A stretch of 35,277 nt of DNA from an uncultured Lachnospiraceae bacterium (lineage in GTDB: Bacteria > Bacillota > Clostridia > Lachnospirales > Lachnospiraceae): the NCBI GenBank assembly GCA_947626365.1, contig CANQRW010000035.1:1-35277 (forward strand), read 5' to 3'. The number at the start of each line of letters is the position of its first letter. Position 1 is the stretch's first letter. The position numbers and the translations under genes are program-made. The notes beneath the pieces are model-generated. The model searched no databases and was not told where the DNA came from. It saw only the letters and a list, made by a program, of their open reading frames with translations. This document shows positions 8,151 to 16,900 of this stretch, one piece after another.

Positions 8151-8435
8151 TTGATCCAGGTAAAGGTACGAGATAGCGGGATTACAGTGACAGGCCATGC
8201 GAATACGGCGCCCTACGGCTCTGATATCGTCTGTGCGGCGGTTTCTGCCATTACCCAGACACTTATTGAGGGTCTGAGGTATATCGCCAATATGGACGTT
8301 TCTGAGGCCGTGTCTTCAGGAAATATTTGTATCAAGTGGCAGAAGCTGAATGACACTGGCAAAGCGCTGATTGATACATGGTTTTTAGGGATCTGCGGGG
8401 TAGCAAACGCATATCCGGTGATCGAGTTTCAGTAA
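8151..8435 (+). CDS. prp: Phage-encoded Prp-type cysteine protease (ribosomal-processing protease family, YsxB-like)
   Basis: The 94-residue protein matches the size and core motif of Prp, the Firmicute protease that removes the N-terminal peptide of ribosomal protein L27 after its LNLQFF sequence. The catalytic pair is seen as H16 in TGHANTAPYG and C28 in SDIVCAAVSA, the family's GHAxxxxxGxDIVCAxVS signature. The TTG start has an AGGAGGTG ribosome site. Host Prp is normally encoded between the L21 and L27 genes. This copy instead stands directly before scaffold and capsid, where other phages carry a prohead protease. Four structural proteins of this phage start with an L27-like FDLQxF peptide, so the enzyme most likely processes the virion proteins. 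A cleavage role is inferred from the family and the site motifs. Confidence 0.85.
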   Translation: MIQVKVRDSGITVTGHANTAPYGSDIVCAAVSAITQTLIEGLRYIANMDVSEAVSSGNICIKWQKLNDTGKALIDTWFLGICGVANAYPVIEFQ

Positions 8436-8438
8436 CAG

Positions 8439-8460
8439 GCATCCGAAAGGGTGCTTTTTT
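8439..8460 (+). terminator. Short hairpin with T tract after prp
   Basis: GCATCC (8439-8444), loop GAAA, GGGTGC (8449-8454), then six T. It is probably a partial terminator that sets the level of prp relative to scaffold and capsid. Confidence 0.6.
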
Positions 8461-8513
8461 CATGCCCGACGGGGCGTTAAACACGGGAATATCACAGAAA
8501 GTGAGGAAATGGA

Positions 8514-9119
8514 ATGAAGAAGAGATATTTTGATCTTCAGATCTTTGATGACGGCGGGACCAGCGGAACGGGTGGAACCGGGACGCCTGGTGGTGCCGGG
8601 GCTGGCAACGGCGGCCAGGGAGGAAACGCCGGGAGTAAAGGTGGAGCTACTTACAGCTATGAGCAGGCGGAACAGATCGCGGAGGCCAGGGCGGAGCATG
8701 CTTCCAGGGTGGCTTTGGCAAAGTATTTTGAGCAGCAGGGCATGTCCCAGGATGAGATCACGGCGGCAATTCAGGATTACAAAGCCAAGAAGGCGGCCAG
8801 CCAGCCCAATGTGGCAGCAATCACCAAGGAACGGGACGATGCCCGTAAGGAACTGGAAACTATGAAGAACTCGAATTGTCTCAGAGATAAAGGAGTGAAA
8901 AGCGACGATCTGGATTATGTCCTGTTCAAGGTTGGTCAGAAGGTAGATGACAAGACCGATTTCAAGAAGGCAGCAGACGCTTTCCTGAAGGAGAACCCCA
9001 GGTATATCCAGGGCAGCGGCATCAAGGTGTCTTCCGGTGCGTCTGACGGGGGTTCCGGGAAGACGCAGAATGTAAATGATACGATCAATCAGTCCATCCG
9101 CAGCGCGTTTGGACGATAA
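8514..9119 (+). CDS. Phage capsid scaffolding protein
   Basis: The 201-residue protein begins MKKRYFDLQIFDDGG, has a Gly/Thr-rich disordered stretch (about 15-47), a long charged helical region (50-120) and a basic-capped C-terminus (INQSIRSAFGR). This is typical of Firmicute phage scaffolds, which direct assembly of the capsid shell and are then removed. The FDLQIF peptide ends at residue 11 and matches the Prp site pattern. In Staphylococcus phage 80alpha, scaffold and capsid carry such peptides and are cut by host Prp. GAGG before the ATG is the ribosome site, and the major capsid gene follows 17 bases later. Confidence 0.82.
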   Translation: MKKRYFDLQIFDDGGTSGTGGTGTPGGAGAGNGGQGGNAGSKGGATYSYEQAEQIAEARAEHASRVALAKYFEQQGMSQDEITAAIQDYKAKKAASQPNVAAITKERDDARKELETMKNSNCLRDKGVKSDDLDYVLFKVGQKVDDKTDFKKAADAFLKENPRYIQGSGIKVSSGASDGGSGKTQNVNDTINQSIRSAFGR

Positions 9120-9136
9120 GAAAGGGGTTTTGTTTT

Positions 9137-10120
9137 ATGAGAAAAAGATATTTTGACTTGCAGGTTTTTGACACGCCGGCAGGGATTGAGCGCAAGGACG
9201 CCGAGTCCCTGATTCCGGTACAGGAGAGCCGTGATATTATTCAGGGAGTCGTGGAACAGTCCGCGGTCCTCCAGAGAGGCCGCCGGCTGGCAAACATGAC
9301 CCGGTCCCAGTACCGGATGCCGGTCCTGGACCTGCTTCCGGTGGCGTATTTTGTTAATGGCGAGGGCAAGGATGCCAAAAAGAAGACTACGAAGATGGCG
9401 TGGGATAAAAAGATCATCACGGCCGAGGAGATCGCGGTCATTGTGCCGATCTCTGAAGCTGTGTTGGATGATGCCGACTATGACATCTGGGGCGAGGCGA
9501 GGCCGCGTCTGATCGAAGCATTCGGCCAGAAGATTGATGCGGCCGTGCTGTTCGGCGAGGATAAGCCTTCCTCCTGGCGGGATGATATCGTGCAGACGGC
9601 CACGACAGCCAATGCTACGGTAGAGCTGGGCGACGATCTGTATGATTCGATCATGGGTGAAGACGGCGTGATCGCCAAAGTCGAGAACTGCGGTTATTTC
9701 GTAAACGGCCATATGGCTGATATCACCATGCGGGCGAAGCTGCGCGGTCTAAAAGATACGACCGGCCAGCCGATCTTTAAGTCCGACATGCAGTCTGGAA
9801 CGAACTATACGCTTGACGGGTCGCCGATGAACTTTCCGCGGAACGGCGCTTTTGACAGGAAGAAGGCACTGATGATCTCTGGTGATTTCAGTCAGTTGGT
9901 GTACAGCATCCGGCAGGATATCACGTTTAAGATCTTCGACCAGGGTGTGATCCAGGATCCGTCTACCGGCGAGATCGTCTACAACCTGATGCAGAACGAT
10001 ATGGTGGCCCTGCGTGCGGTTATGCGTCTGGGCTGGGAGATTCCGAATCCGATCAATGCGCTGGAGAAAGACAAGGCAAAGCGCTGTCCGTTCGCCATCC
10101 TGAAACCGGCGGGGGAATAA
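9137..10120 (+). CDS. Major capsid protein (HK97 fold)
   Basis: The 327-residue protein has the features of an HK97-fold capsid protein: an N-arm, then QESRDIIQGVVEQSAVLQRGR, the E-loop region (VAYFVNGEGKDAKKKTTKMAWDKK written in part: NGEGKDAKKKT), the spine helix AEEIAVIVPISEAVLDDADYDI, and a C-terminal FDQGVIQDPSTGE...NDMVALRAVMRLGWEI segment. The first eleven residues end in FDLQVF, the same processing-like peptide as in the scaffold. A strong AAAGGGG ribosome site precedes the ATG. At the stop codon there is a run of five G and a 10-bp hairpin, and the -1 frame is open for another 134 codons, so a minor extended capsid protein is likely. Confidence 0.9.
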   Translation: MRKRYFDLQVFDTPAGIERKDAESLIPVQESRDIIQGVVEQSAVLQRGRRLANMTRSQYRMPVLDLLPVAYFVNGEGKDAKKKTTKMAWDKKIITAEEIAVIVPISEAVLDDADYDIWGEARPRLIEAFGQKIDAAVLFGEDKPSSWRDDIVQTATTANATVELGDDLYDSIMGEDGVIAKVENCGYFVNGHMADITMRAKLRGLKDTTGQPIFKSDMQSGTNYTLDGSPMNFPRNGAFDRKKALMISGDFSQLVYSIRQDITFKIFDQGVIQDPSTGEIVYNLMQNDMVALRAVMRLGWEIPNPINALEKDKAKRCPFAILKPAGE

Positions 10121-10162
10121 CGGGGGCTGACCGAGTCAAAGTAACCCCACAGGGTCAGCCCC
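10111..10162 (+). promoter_or_regulatory. Candidate programmed -1 frameshift signal at the end of the major capsid gene
   Basis: The capsid codons before its stop are GCG GGG GAA TAA; the run GGGGGAA (10111-10117) allows slippage by one base. Five bases later GGGGCTGACC (10123-10132) pairs perfectly with GGTCAGCCCC (10153-10162) around a 20-base loop. No T tract follows, so it is not a normal terminator. The -1 frame is open on both sides of the stop. Confidence 0.5.
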
Positions 10163-10176
10163 TCACAGGATACGGG

Positions 10177-10521
10177 GTGGGCGAGGATAAAACCACGACC
10201 GAGTTAATGGGTGAAGACGTGGCTATCGCCTGGACAGGCATCAACGGCAGCGTGACTGGTAATTTCCCCAATGTTTCCGACTTCGAGGGTTTCAGCAACA
10301 AGTCAGAGGAGCAGAAGGGTCACTACTTCTGTTTTGAACTTGATGAGCAGTATGAAGGGCAGAAGGTCACGGTCATCGGAGCACACCAGAAGACTGCTCA
10401 GGACCGGAAGTGGGTCATCCGGCTGGATGAGCTCTACGCCGGCAGTAAGAAGCTGACCGTCAAGGTCGGCGGCGAAACTATCTTCACCCTGGACTTCACC
10501 GGCGCTACGCTGGCGGGGTAA
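10177..10521 (+). CDS. Capsid-associated beta-rich domain, probably the -1 frameshift extension of the major capsid protein
   Basis: Read alone from the GTG at 10177 this is 114 residues. The same frame is open upstream through the capsid stop, adding GADRVKVTPQGQPLTGYG. The sequence is rich in short alternating strands (DVAIAWTGINGSVTG, KVTVIGAHQ, KLTVKVGGETIFTLDFTG) and looks like an Ig-like or decoration domain. The GTG has only an AGGA (10167-10170) as ribosome site. Extended capsid proteins made by frameshifting and carrying surface domains are known from Listeria phage PSA and Lactobacillus phage A2. The alternative is a separate decoration protein started at the GTG. A shifted product would have about 460 residues. 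Confidence 0.65.
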   Translation: MGEDKTTTELMGEDVAIAWTGINGSVTGNFPNVSDFEGFSNKSEEQKGHYFCFELDEQYEGQKVTVIGAHQKTAQDRKWVIRLDELYAGSKKLTVKVGGETIFTLDFTGATLAG

Positions 10522-10539
10522 ACGAGGGAGGCAGGTCCA

Positions 10540-10950
10540 ATGTACGTTAACTATGATTTCTACAAAGAGGCCTTCGGGACTATCCCGGAGGCCGAATTTG
10601 CGAAGGCTGAAGGCCAGGCAGAGGCGAATATCGGCTACTTCACCTATGTCAACGGTGACATCTTCGCAAAGATAGATCCGCGGGTCCAGCTGGCGGTGTG
10701 CGCCGCTGCGGACGTAATCTACCAGAACAGCCAGAACAGTCAACGCTCCAGCGCTGCGGGCGCATCTGGCGGCTCTGCGGCTCTGAAAAGCGAGAGCAAC
10801 GACGGCTACTCCGTCACCTACGTCACCGAGGCACAGGACGGCCAGACGGCCGAGGAGGCTCTCCGGAAGAAGGTCCTCGAAGCTGTCCGGATCTATCTGC
10901 TGCCAACCGGTTGGTTATCCAGAAGGGCGGGTGTGCGGTGTGACTACTAA
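10540..10950 (+). CDS. Head-tail connector protein (gp6-like DNA packaging protein)
   Basis: The 136-residue protein begins MYVNYDFYKEAFG and has the all-helical pattern of the phage connector (gp6/gp15) family: an initial YxFYxxxFG segment, a helix through EAEFAKAEGQAEANIGYFTY and a C-terminal helix after a serine-rich insert. In HK97-like phages this ring sits under the portal. GAGGGAGG precedes the ATG. The position directly after the capsid genes fits. Confidence 0.7.
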   Translation: MYVNYDFYKEAFGTIPEAEFAKAEGQAEANIGYFTYVNGDIFAKIDPRVQLAVCAAADVIYQNSQNSQRSSAAGASGGSAALKSESNDGYSVTYVTEAQDGQTAEEALRKKVLEAVRIYLLPTGWLSRRAGVRCDY

Positions 10951-11338
10951 TGCGGATATCACAATCTACAATGCAGTTTACGATCCGGAGACGAGGCTGA
11001 ACAGCTATTGCAGGACGGTGATCCGGGGCGTCTGGTTCTATGTGGATAATAAGACTGAGGTTACTACGGACGGCCTCCGGTCCGCGGATGTTTTCAAGGT
11101 GCGTATTCCGACACATGCGGATTTTGGCGGGACTGAGTATGTTCCTCCCTGGGAGTACACAGGCGCGGCCGGCACCTGGACGCTGAAGGCGGATGATTAT
11201 GTGGTGCGTGGGATCCTCGAAAACGAGATCGAGAAGCCAGCTGATCTGAAAAAAGAAGGCCGGCAGGTATTCCGGATCACGTCCTGGTCCGATAACCGGT
11301 TTGGGGGTCTTCCGCACTGGCGGATCGGAGGTGTGTAA
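10940..11338 (+). CDS. Phage head-tail joining protein (DUF6751-like)
   Basis: The protein starts VTTNADITIYNAVYDPETRL and is beta-rich with a conserved-looking IPTHADFGG and DYVVRGILE. Proteins of this kind stand between the gp6-like connector and the minor capsid/tail completion genes in Lachnospiraceae phages. The GTG at 10940 is chosen over a GTG at 10931 because AGAAGGGCGG (10921-10930) then has proper spacing. It overlaps the preceding gene by 11 bases, implying coupling. The exact virion role (stopper or adaptor) is not known from the sequence. Confidence 0.6.
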   Translation: MTTNADITIYNAVYDPETRLNSYCRTVIRGVWFYVDNKTEVTTDGLRSADVFKVRIPTHADFGGTEYVPPWEYTGAAGTWTLKADDYVVRGILENEIEKPADLKKEGRQVFRITSWSDNRFGGLPHWRIGGV

Positions 11339-11339
11339 G

Positions 11340-11750
11340 ATGGCACAGAAAAGGATTTTTGAAATAAGAACTCCGCGGGGAACGGTATATCAGACGCGCA
11401 CTGCCAACGGGAAAGTGATTGCACATTTGGAATGGGAACCGGGATTCGGCCCGTCTGTGTCGCAGGGCTTTCAGCGTGCTCAGGAAGTTGTGGATTCGGA
11501 ATGCCTGCGGTATATGGATCATCTGACACCCAGGCAGAGCGGATACATGATCAAGTCGGCTACCCTTGGAACTGTTATTGGCAGCGGGGAGATTGAATAC
11601 CTGGCGCCGTATGCCCGCCGGCAGTATTATGAAAATTCTGGGAAAACAGATCCAACCGGAAACCGCGGCAAGCTCTGGTTTGAGCGGATGAAGGCCGCTC
11701 ATCTGGAGGATATTCGAAAGGGGGCAGCCAATTTTGTCGCAAATCGTTAA
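11340..11750 (+). CDS. Phage minor capsid / tail completion protein (HK97 gp10-like)
   Basis: The 136-residue protein starts MAQKRIFEIRTPRGTVYQ. It has a helix around SQGFQRAQEVVDSECLRYM and then the segment LTPRQSGYMIKSATLGTVIGSGEIEYLAPYARRQYYEN, matching the gp10/minor capsid family in which SG..Y/R-type contacts precede an APYArxqyy box. GGAGGTGT just before the ATG is the ribosome site. It forms part of the neck, between connector and tail terminator, and overlaps the following gene by 17 bases. Confidence 0.7.
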   Translation: MAQKRIFEIRTPRGTVYQTRTANGKVIAHLEWEPGFGPSVSQGFQRAQEVVDSECLRYMDHLTPRQSGYMIKSATLGTVIGSGEIEYLAPYARRQYYENSGKTDPTGNRGKLWFERMKAAHLEDIRKGAANFVANR

Positions 11751-12159
11751 CACAGACTCTGTTATGGGTTCCCTCCGGGAATATTTCCTGAAGTGCCCAT
11801 ACCTGAAGGACGGATTATTTAATGTGGATTTCCTTCCGTCAGACCGATCCTACAGCATTGCGGCGCTTCCCGCGAATCCGGTCTATAAGCGGTATGTGGA
11901 CGGAGGGAAGATCTATCAGCTGATGTACAGCTTCACCTCCAAGGAAGCCTATGACGGGGATGTAAGGACCATGATCAACAACTCCTTCTTCTATGAGCGC
12001 CTGGCGAACTGGGTGGAGCAACAGGCGGATGGCGGCAATCTTCCGGTGATTCCGGGGCACAATGTTATATCGAACGACCTGACAACGAGCGGCTATCTGT
12101 TTGATGCTGACGGTGATCTTGCCCAGTATCAGATTCAGATGCGGCTTTTGTATATGTGA
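11734..12159 (+). CDS. Minor capsid/tail terminator protein
   Basis: The 141-residue protein, from a TTG at 11734, is an alpha/beta protein of the tail terminator type: YFLKCPYLKDGLFNVDFLP at the start, a central strand with YQLMYSFTSKEAYDGD, and a C-terminal strand QYQIQMRLLYM. Its position immediately before the tail tube gene is where tail terminators are encoded. AAAGG is present upstream (11718-11722), and the start overlaps the previous gene. Confidence 0.65.
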   Translation: MSQIVNTDSVMGSLREYFLKCPYLKDGLFNVDFLPSDRSYSIAALPANPVYKRYVDGGKIYQLMYSFTSKEAYDGDVRTMINNSFFYERLANWVEQQADGGNLPVIPGHNVISNDLTTSGYLFDADGDLAQYQIQMRLLYM

Positions 12160-12172
12160 AAGGAGAATGAAG

Positions 12173-12718
12173 ATGAAAGATTTTGATCTGCAGCTGTTTG
12201 CTGTGGAAGATGTAGATGCGATCAGCAAGGCGAACCTGGTAGGCCGGAGCAGACGGGTGGCCTTTATGGATATCGGCTCCGGAGAGGAGAAGTACGTCCG
12301 GATGCAGGGATTTACCAGCATGAATGAGCAGAAGTCTCCCACGGAGTACAGCCGCCGGTATGTGGATGAGGACACGCAGAGAAGCGATGTGACCGGTTAT
12401 GCTACCGCTATGGCGTTTTCCTTCGACCGGTATTCGCCGTTTTCCGTCCACCAGAAGCTGGCGGCGATCATTGACGGTGAGAAGCTGGGATCTGACACCC
12501 ATGTGACTATCGTTACGGTGGATCTGTTCAGTGACGCGGAAGCTGGTAAGGTAGCCCGGAAGCGTACATACTCAGTCATTCCGGATACCATCGGCGATGG
12601 TACGGATGCCCTGATCTATTCCGGGACCTTCCGGGCGGTCGGAGAATTTGAGGAAGGAACTGCCTCATCGGAAGATGGCTGGCAGACCATCACTTATAAG
12701 GGACCTGAAGCGGTCTGA
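12173..12718 (+). CDS. Major tail tube protein
   Basis: The 181-residue protein starts MKDFDLQLFAVED and is beta-rich, with VRMQGFTSMNEQKSPTEYSRRYVDE and YSVIPDTIGDGTDALIYSGTF typical of Firmicute siphophage tail tubes. The ATG at 12173 is seven bases behind AAAGGAG. The ATG at 12167 is too close. FDLQLF is the same L27-like peptide found in scaffold and capsid, with cleavage expected after F9. Two tail chaperone genes follow. Confidence 0.8.
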   Translation: MKDFDLQLFAVEDVDAISKANLVGRSRRVAFMDIGSGEEKYVRMQGFTSMNEQKSPTEYSRRYVDEDTQRSDVTGYATAMAFSFDRYSPFSVHQKLAAIIDGEKLGSDTHVTIVTVDLFSDAEAGKVARKRTYSVIPDTIGDGTDALIYSGTFRAVGEFEEGTASSEDGWQTITYKGPEAV

Positions 12719-12743
12719 ACGTTAATGTAAAGGAGTGAGCCAT

Positions 12744-13151
12744 ATGAGCCAGAAATGGACCTATAACGGCGTGGAACTGGAGGTAGATCTCCAGGACGCT
12801 GATTTTGCGGAACGATATGAAAAGGCCTTTCAGAAAATGGGTGAGGCTGAAAAAGATCTGCAAAAGATTGGGAGCAACAGTGAGATGATCCGGGGATACT
12901 GCCGGATGTTCAACAACCTTTTTGATGATATCTACGGTTCTGGGACAAGTGAAAAATTGTTCGGCGGCAGAATGAATTCCGGACATTGCGATGAGGCCTA
13001 TACGTTATTCCTGGATGCGGCCAGGGCATGTAACGCAGAGGCACAGCAGCGCAGGAATGCATTTGCCAGCCGGTATGCTCCGCAGCCTCAGGTAGTTCCC
13101 TATCAGAATCGCCAGCAGAGGCGGCATAATGACCGCAAGAATCGGAATTGA
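12744..13151 (+). CDS. Tail assembly chaperone (gpG-like)
   Basis: The 135-residue protein starts MSQKWTYNGVELEVDLQDAD, is helical after the first 25 residues and ends in a basic, Gln/Arg-rich tail (NRQQRRHNDRKNRN). It occupies the slot between tail tube and tape measure, where chaperones that bind the tape measure protein are encoded. AAAGGAG at 12729-12735 supports the ATG at 12744. Confidence 0.65.
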   Translation: MSQKWTYNGVELEVDLQDADFAERYEKAFQKMGEAEKDLQKIGSNSEMIRGYCRMFNNLFDDIYGSGTSEKLFGGRMNSGHCDEAYTLFLDAARACNAEAQQRRNAFASRYAPQPQVVPYQNRQQRRHNDRKNRN

Positions 13152-13153
13152 CT

Positions 13154-13735
13154 ATGTCTGCCATAAACCTTCTTTATGATCCTTATCCGTGTTCAGTGTC
13201 AATCCTGGGCACGGATAAGCGGATCATAACAGATTTCAGGGATTGGCTGCGATTTTATGATATGCTGCGGGATGAAGACGGAACGGATCAGGAGAAAATG
13301 GATATTTTGCTGAAATATTATCTGGATCCGCTATCGTTGTTGGAAATCATGCATGCGAAGGAACCGCTGATCGGATTTTTCAATATGACAGCAGCGAAGG
13401 ATGAGAAGCGCAGAACGGAAGAGGACATTTCAGCAAGAAGAAAGCTCCTTTGGGACTACCGATACGATGCCGCCTGCATCATTGCGGATTTCTATCATGA
13501 TTATCGGATAGACCTGACAGCCCGGAGACTCCGAATGCATTGGTGGAAGTTCCGGATCCTGTTGGAAGGCTTGTCATCTGAGACTGAATTTAAGCAGCGT
13601 GTAATGTATCGAAATACAGATACAGGACAGATAAAGGACGCAAGGGAGCGGAGCCGGATACAGAAGATCCAGCGTGCCATCGCTATTCCTCAGCCAGAGG
13701 TTACGGATTTTGAGGTGGGTGATATGTTCTGGTGA
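13154..13735 (+). CDS. Tail assembly chaperone, bacteriophage Gp15 family
   Basis: The 193-residue protein fits the Gp15 family: MSAINLLYDPYPCSVSILG at the start, then ITDFRDWLRFYDMLRDE, a charged helix and the conserved DYRIDLTARRLRMHWWKFRILLEGLSSET box. Gp15 proteins follow the first tail chaperone in many Firmicute siphophages. The start overlaps the end of the previous gene, and no slippery heptamer was seen there, so the two appear to be coupled genes and not a frameshift pair. Confidence 0.75.
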   Translation: MSAINLLYDPYPCSVSILGTDKRIITDFRDWLRFYDMLRDEDGTDQEKMDILLKYYLDPLSLLEIMHAKEPLIGFFNMTAAKDEKRRTEEDISARRKLLWDYRYDAACIIADFYHDYRIDLTARRLRMHWWKFRILLEGLSSETEFKQRVMYRNTDTGQIKDARERSRIQKIQRAIAIPQPEVTDFEVGDMFW

Positions 13736-13893
13736 TCAAAAAGATTGAAAAACCGCCTTTACGCCGTATGTGGTATAAATGCCCATACTGTGGCAAGAAG
13801 GCCCTGTTGTATGACAATACGGCCGCTTGCAGTGGCGTTTTTTACAAGTGTAAAAATAAAAAATGTGAAAGAGAGTTTGAAGTGAGGATATAG
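13732..13893 (+). CDS. Small zinc-ribbon protein (Com-like)
   Basis: The 53-residue protein from the GTG at 13732, overlapping the Gp15 gene by four bases, has two zinc knuckles: YKCPYCGKKALLYDNTAAC and FYKCKNKKCEREF. Small zinc ribbons of this type are often found just before the tape measure gene in Clostridia phages. Their role is unknown. It ends with TAG (13891-13893), which shows that TAG is used as a normal stop in this operon. Confidence 0.7.
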   Translation: MIKKIEKPPLRRMWYKCPYCGKKALLYDNTAACSGVFYKCKNKKCEREFEVRI

Positions 13894-13946
13894 GTGTTGC
13901 ATCTGTGAGCCATCTGAGCCGTGCATCCCGGAAACGGAGGGTAAGC

Positions 13947-16900
13947 ATGGCTTATTTTGATTTGCAGGTGTTTGCGGCGGATGGTCATCTGTTTTTTGAT
14001 ACCGTATTAGATGTATTGGGTTTTTCTAACGGCATTAACAAACTGGGAAGTATCGCGAAAACCGGTCTGAAGACACTGGCGGCAGGCGTAGGAGCTGTTA
14101 CCGGAGCGATGGGCGCCGGGATCGTTGCCGGCATGAAGTATAACGCTGATATGCAGAACTACATGGCGAATTTCGAGACCATGCTGGGTTCTGCGGAAGC
14201 GGCTACGGATCATGTGAATCAGCTAAAGGAATTTGCCGCCAAGACGCCCTTTGAGATGTCGGATCTGGCGAATGCCTCCAAGACGCTGCTGGCATTTGGA
14301 ACGGATGCGGATAGTGTCATGCCGATCATGCAGCAGCTGGGCGATATCTCCCTGGGCAACAAAGACAAATTCAACAGCCTTGCGCTGGTATATGGGCAGG
14401 TTTCTTCCCAGGGCAAGTTGATGGGTCAGGATCTGCTCCAGATGATCAATGCCGGATTCAACCCTCTGCAGGAGATCTCCAAACACACCGGAGAGAGCAT
14501 GGCGGATCTGAAGGACAAGATGTCCAAGGGCCAGATCGGCGTTGAGGAATTGAACCAGGCGCTCCAGTGGGCGACGGAAGAGGGCGGGCAGTTCTCCGGC
14601 GGTATGGAGAAGGCATCTGAGACAATGGATGGCCTTATCTCTACCCTGAAGGATAATGCCATGTCGCTGCTGGGCGAGGTTGTGCAGCCAATCTCAGATG
14701 AGATGACTAACACCCTGCTGCCCGCGGCGATCGATGCGATGGACCAGCTGTCTGCCGCATTCCAGGAAGATGGCATGGAGGGCCTGATCGACGCAGGCGC
14801 GGACATCCTGGCGAATCTTGTTACGGGATTTGTAGAGGCACTGCCTTCTGTCATTGAGACAGCACTTACATTCATCACTACGTTTGTCGATGCGCTGAAT
14901 GAAAACATGCCTCAGCTGATCGAGGCGGCAGGTCTGCTGATCACAGCGATCGGAGAAGGACTCCTTCAGCTGGCGCCATCATTGTTATCCCTGGGAGAAT
15001 CGATCGTCAGCAATATCATTCTGGGAATAACCGGGAATTCAGGCGAGACTACGACGGCCGGTGAAGCAATCTTAAATGGCTTGATCGAATTCCTGTCAAC
15101 AGGTCTGCCTCAGATGCTCCAGACCGGTGCAGAGCTGACCAGTCAGCTGGTATCAGGGATCCTGGGAAAAGTTCCGGATGCGATAAGCTCCGCCGGCACG
15201 ATCATAAGCCAGCTGATCACGGCTCTTATGGCGGGTTTGCCAAAGATGCTGGAATCCGGAGTACAGCTGATCCTTTCGCTGGTCTCTGGAATTACAGGCA
15301 ACCTTCCTTCTATAGCTGCTGCGGCCGTTGATGTGATCGGTCAGCTGATAGTGACCATCGCTGAAAATCTCCCGCAAATGCTCCAATCCGGACTTGAATT
15401 GACAGGGCAGTTGGCGGCCGGGTTAATACAGGCGATCCCGGATATTATCTCCGCAGCAGTTGAGATCACTACGAACATCTGGGATAAGATAAAGGAAATT
15501 GACTGGCTTGGACTGGGAGCAGATATCATTAGCGGTATCGCGAAGGGATTACTTAACGGGCTTGGCACGATCGCGGAAGCAGCGAAGTCAGTAGCGAAAG
15601 GCGCTTTGGATGCCGCGAAGAATTTTTTGGGAATCCATTCACCCTCCAGAGTTTTCCAGGACGAGGTGGGCAAGCAGATTGCTGTTGGTTTGGGAGATGG
15701 CATCCGTAATAATAAGGATTATGCCCAGAAGAGCGCAGAAGAGATATCTCAGGCCGTCCTGGACGCGGCAAAAAAGAAGCTGGACAATTATAAAGTTTAT
15801 AACAAGCTGACCCTGGCGGATGAGGTGGCATATTGGAACGAAGTCCGAAAACAGACAAATGAAGGCACGCAGGCCAGGATCGATGCCGATAAAGAATATC
15901 TGACAGCAAAAGAGGATCTGAACGATCAGCTTCTGACAGCAGAAGAGGATTATTCTCAGAAAGTCGCGGCTGCCTATCAAAACCTGAATGATAAGATCCA
16001 GGATCTGAATCAGGAATACAGAGACGCTGTTGACAGCCGGACTGACGAAATCAGGAATGCGTTTGGACTGTTTGATGAGGCCGATATGAGTACGGATCTG
16101 ACATCAGGCCAGCTTATCCACAATTTACAATCTCAGGTAGATGCGCTTCATTCCTGGCAGAACAATCTGAATATCCTTGAAGGGCGCGGAATCGGATCAC
16201 AATTGATGGAGGAACTGCAGGATCTAGGTCCTCAGGCAGCCGCGGAGATCCAGATTTTGACAGATATGACAGATGATGAGCTGGAGCAGTATGTCAGTCT
16301 TTTCAAGCAGAAAAATCAAATAGCAAGGGCCCAGGCGGTAGAAGAACTGGAGCCAATGAAACAGGATATAGTCAGGCAGATTGACGATCTCAGGGATGAG
16401 ACATCCAGGGAACTTGCAGAATACCAGCAGGAATATTTGGACGCGATGCAGGAACTTGGCGCGGCCATTAACAAGCCGGCAGAGGATATCAAGCTGGCTA
16501 TGGCACAGAACGCGGTCCAGATGGTCGCAGGTTTAGCCTCTTCCATAGAAGAGGAGACGGAAAAGCCGGAAAATACGGAGAAGTTTAAGGCCATTGCTGA
16601 TAATATCCTTAAGGCAACGGATGATCTTCCTTCTGAAATGCTGCTTGTTGGGCAGACTGCCATTGACAGTATGATTCAAGGAATTAAGGAAAGGTCCAGC
16701 GCTTTGTATCAGGCTATGACTGAGGTGGTATCGACAGCGGTTACGCAGGCGGTTTCTGCAGCTATTTCTGAGGAAACGATACAAGCCGTGATTGATGGAA
16801 CAGATTCCGATGTGGCGTCTGTTTCATTACCGGCGCATGTGTATGGCAATGAAGGTTTTGGACCGGGATATAGCATGGATTATGCGCGCATTGGTCAGGA

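Noticed and set aside
12744-13735. Frameshift fusion of the two tail chaperones as in lambda G/GT
   Set aside because: No slippery heptamer or stem was seen at the border, and the second gene has its own start.
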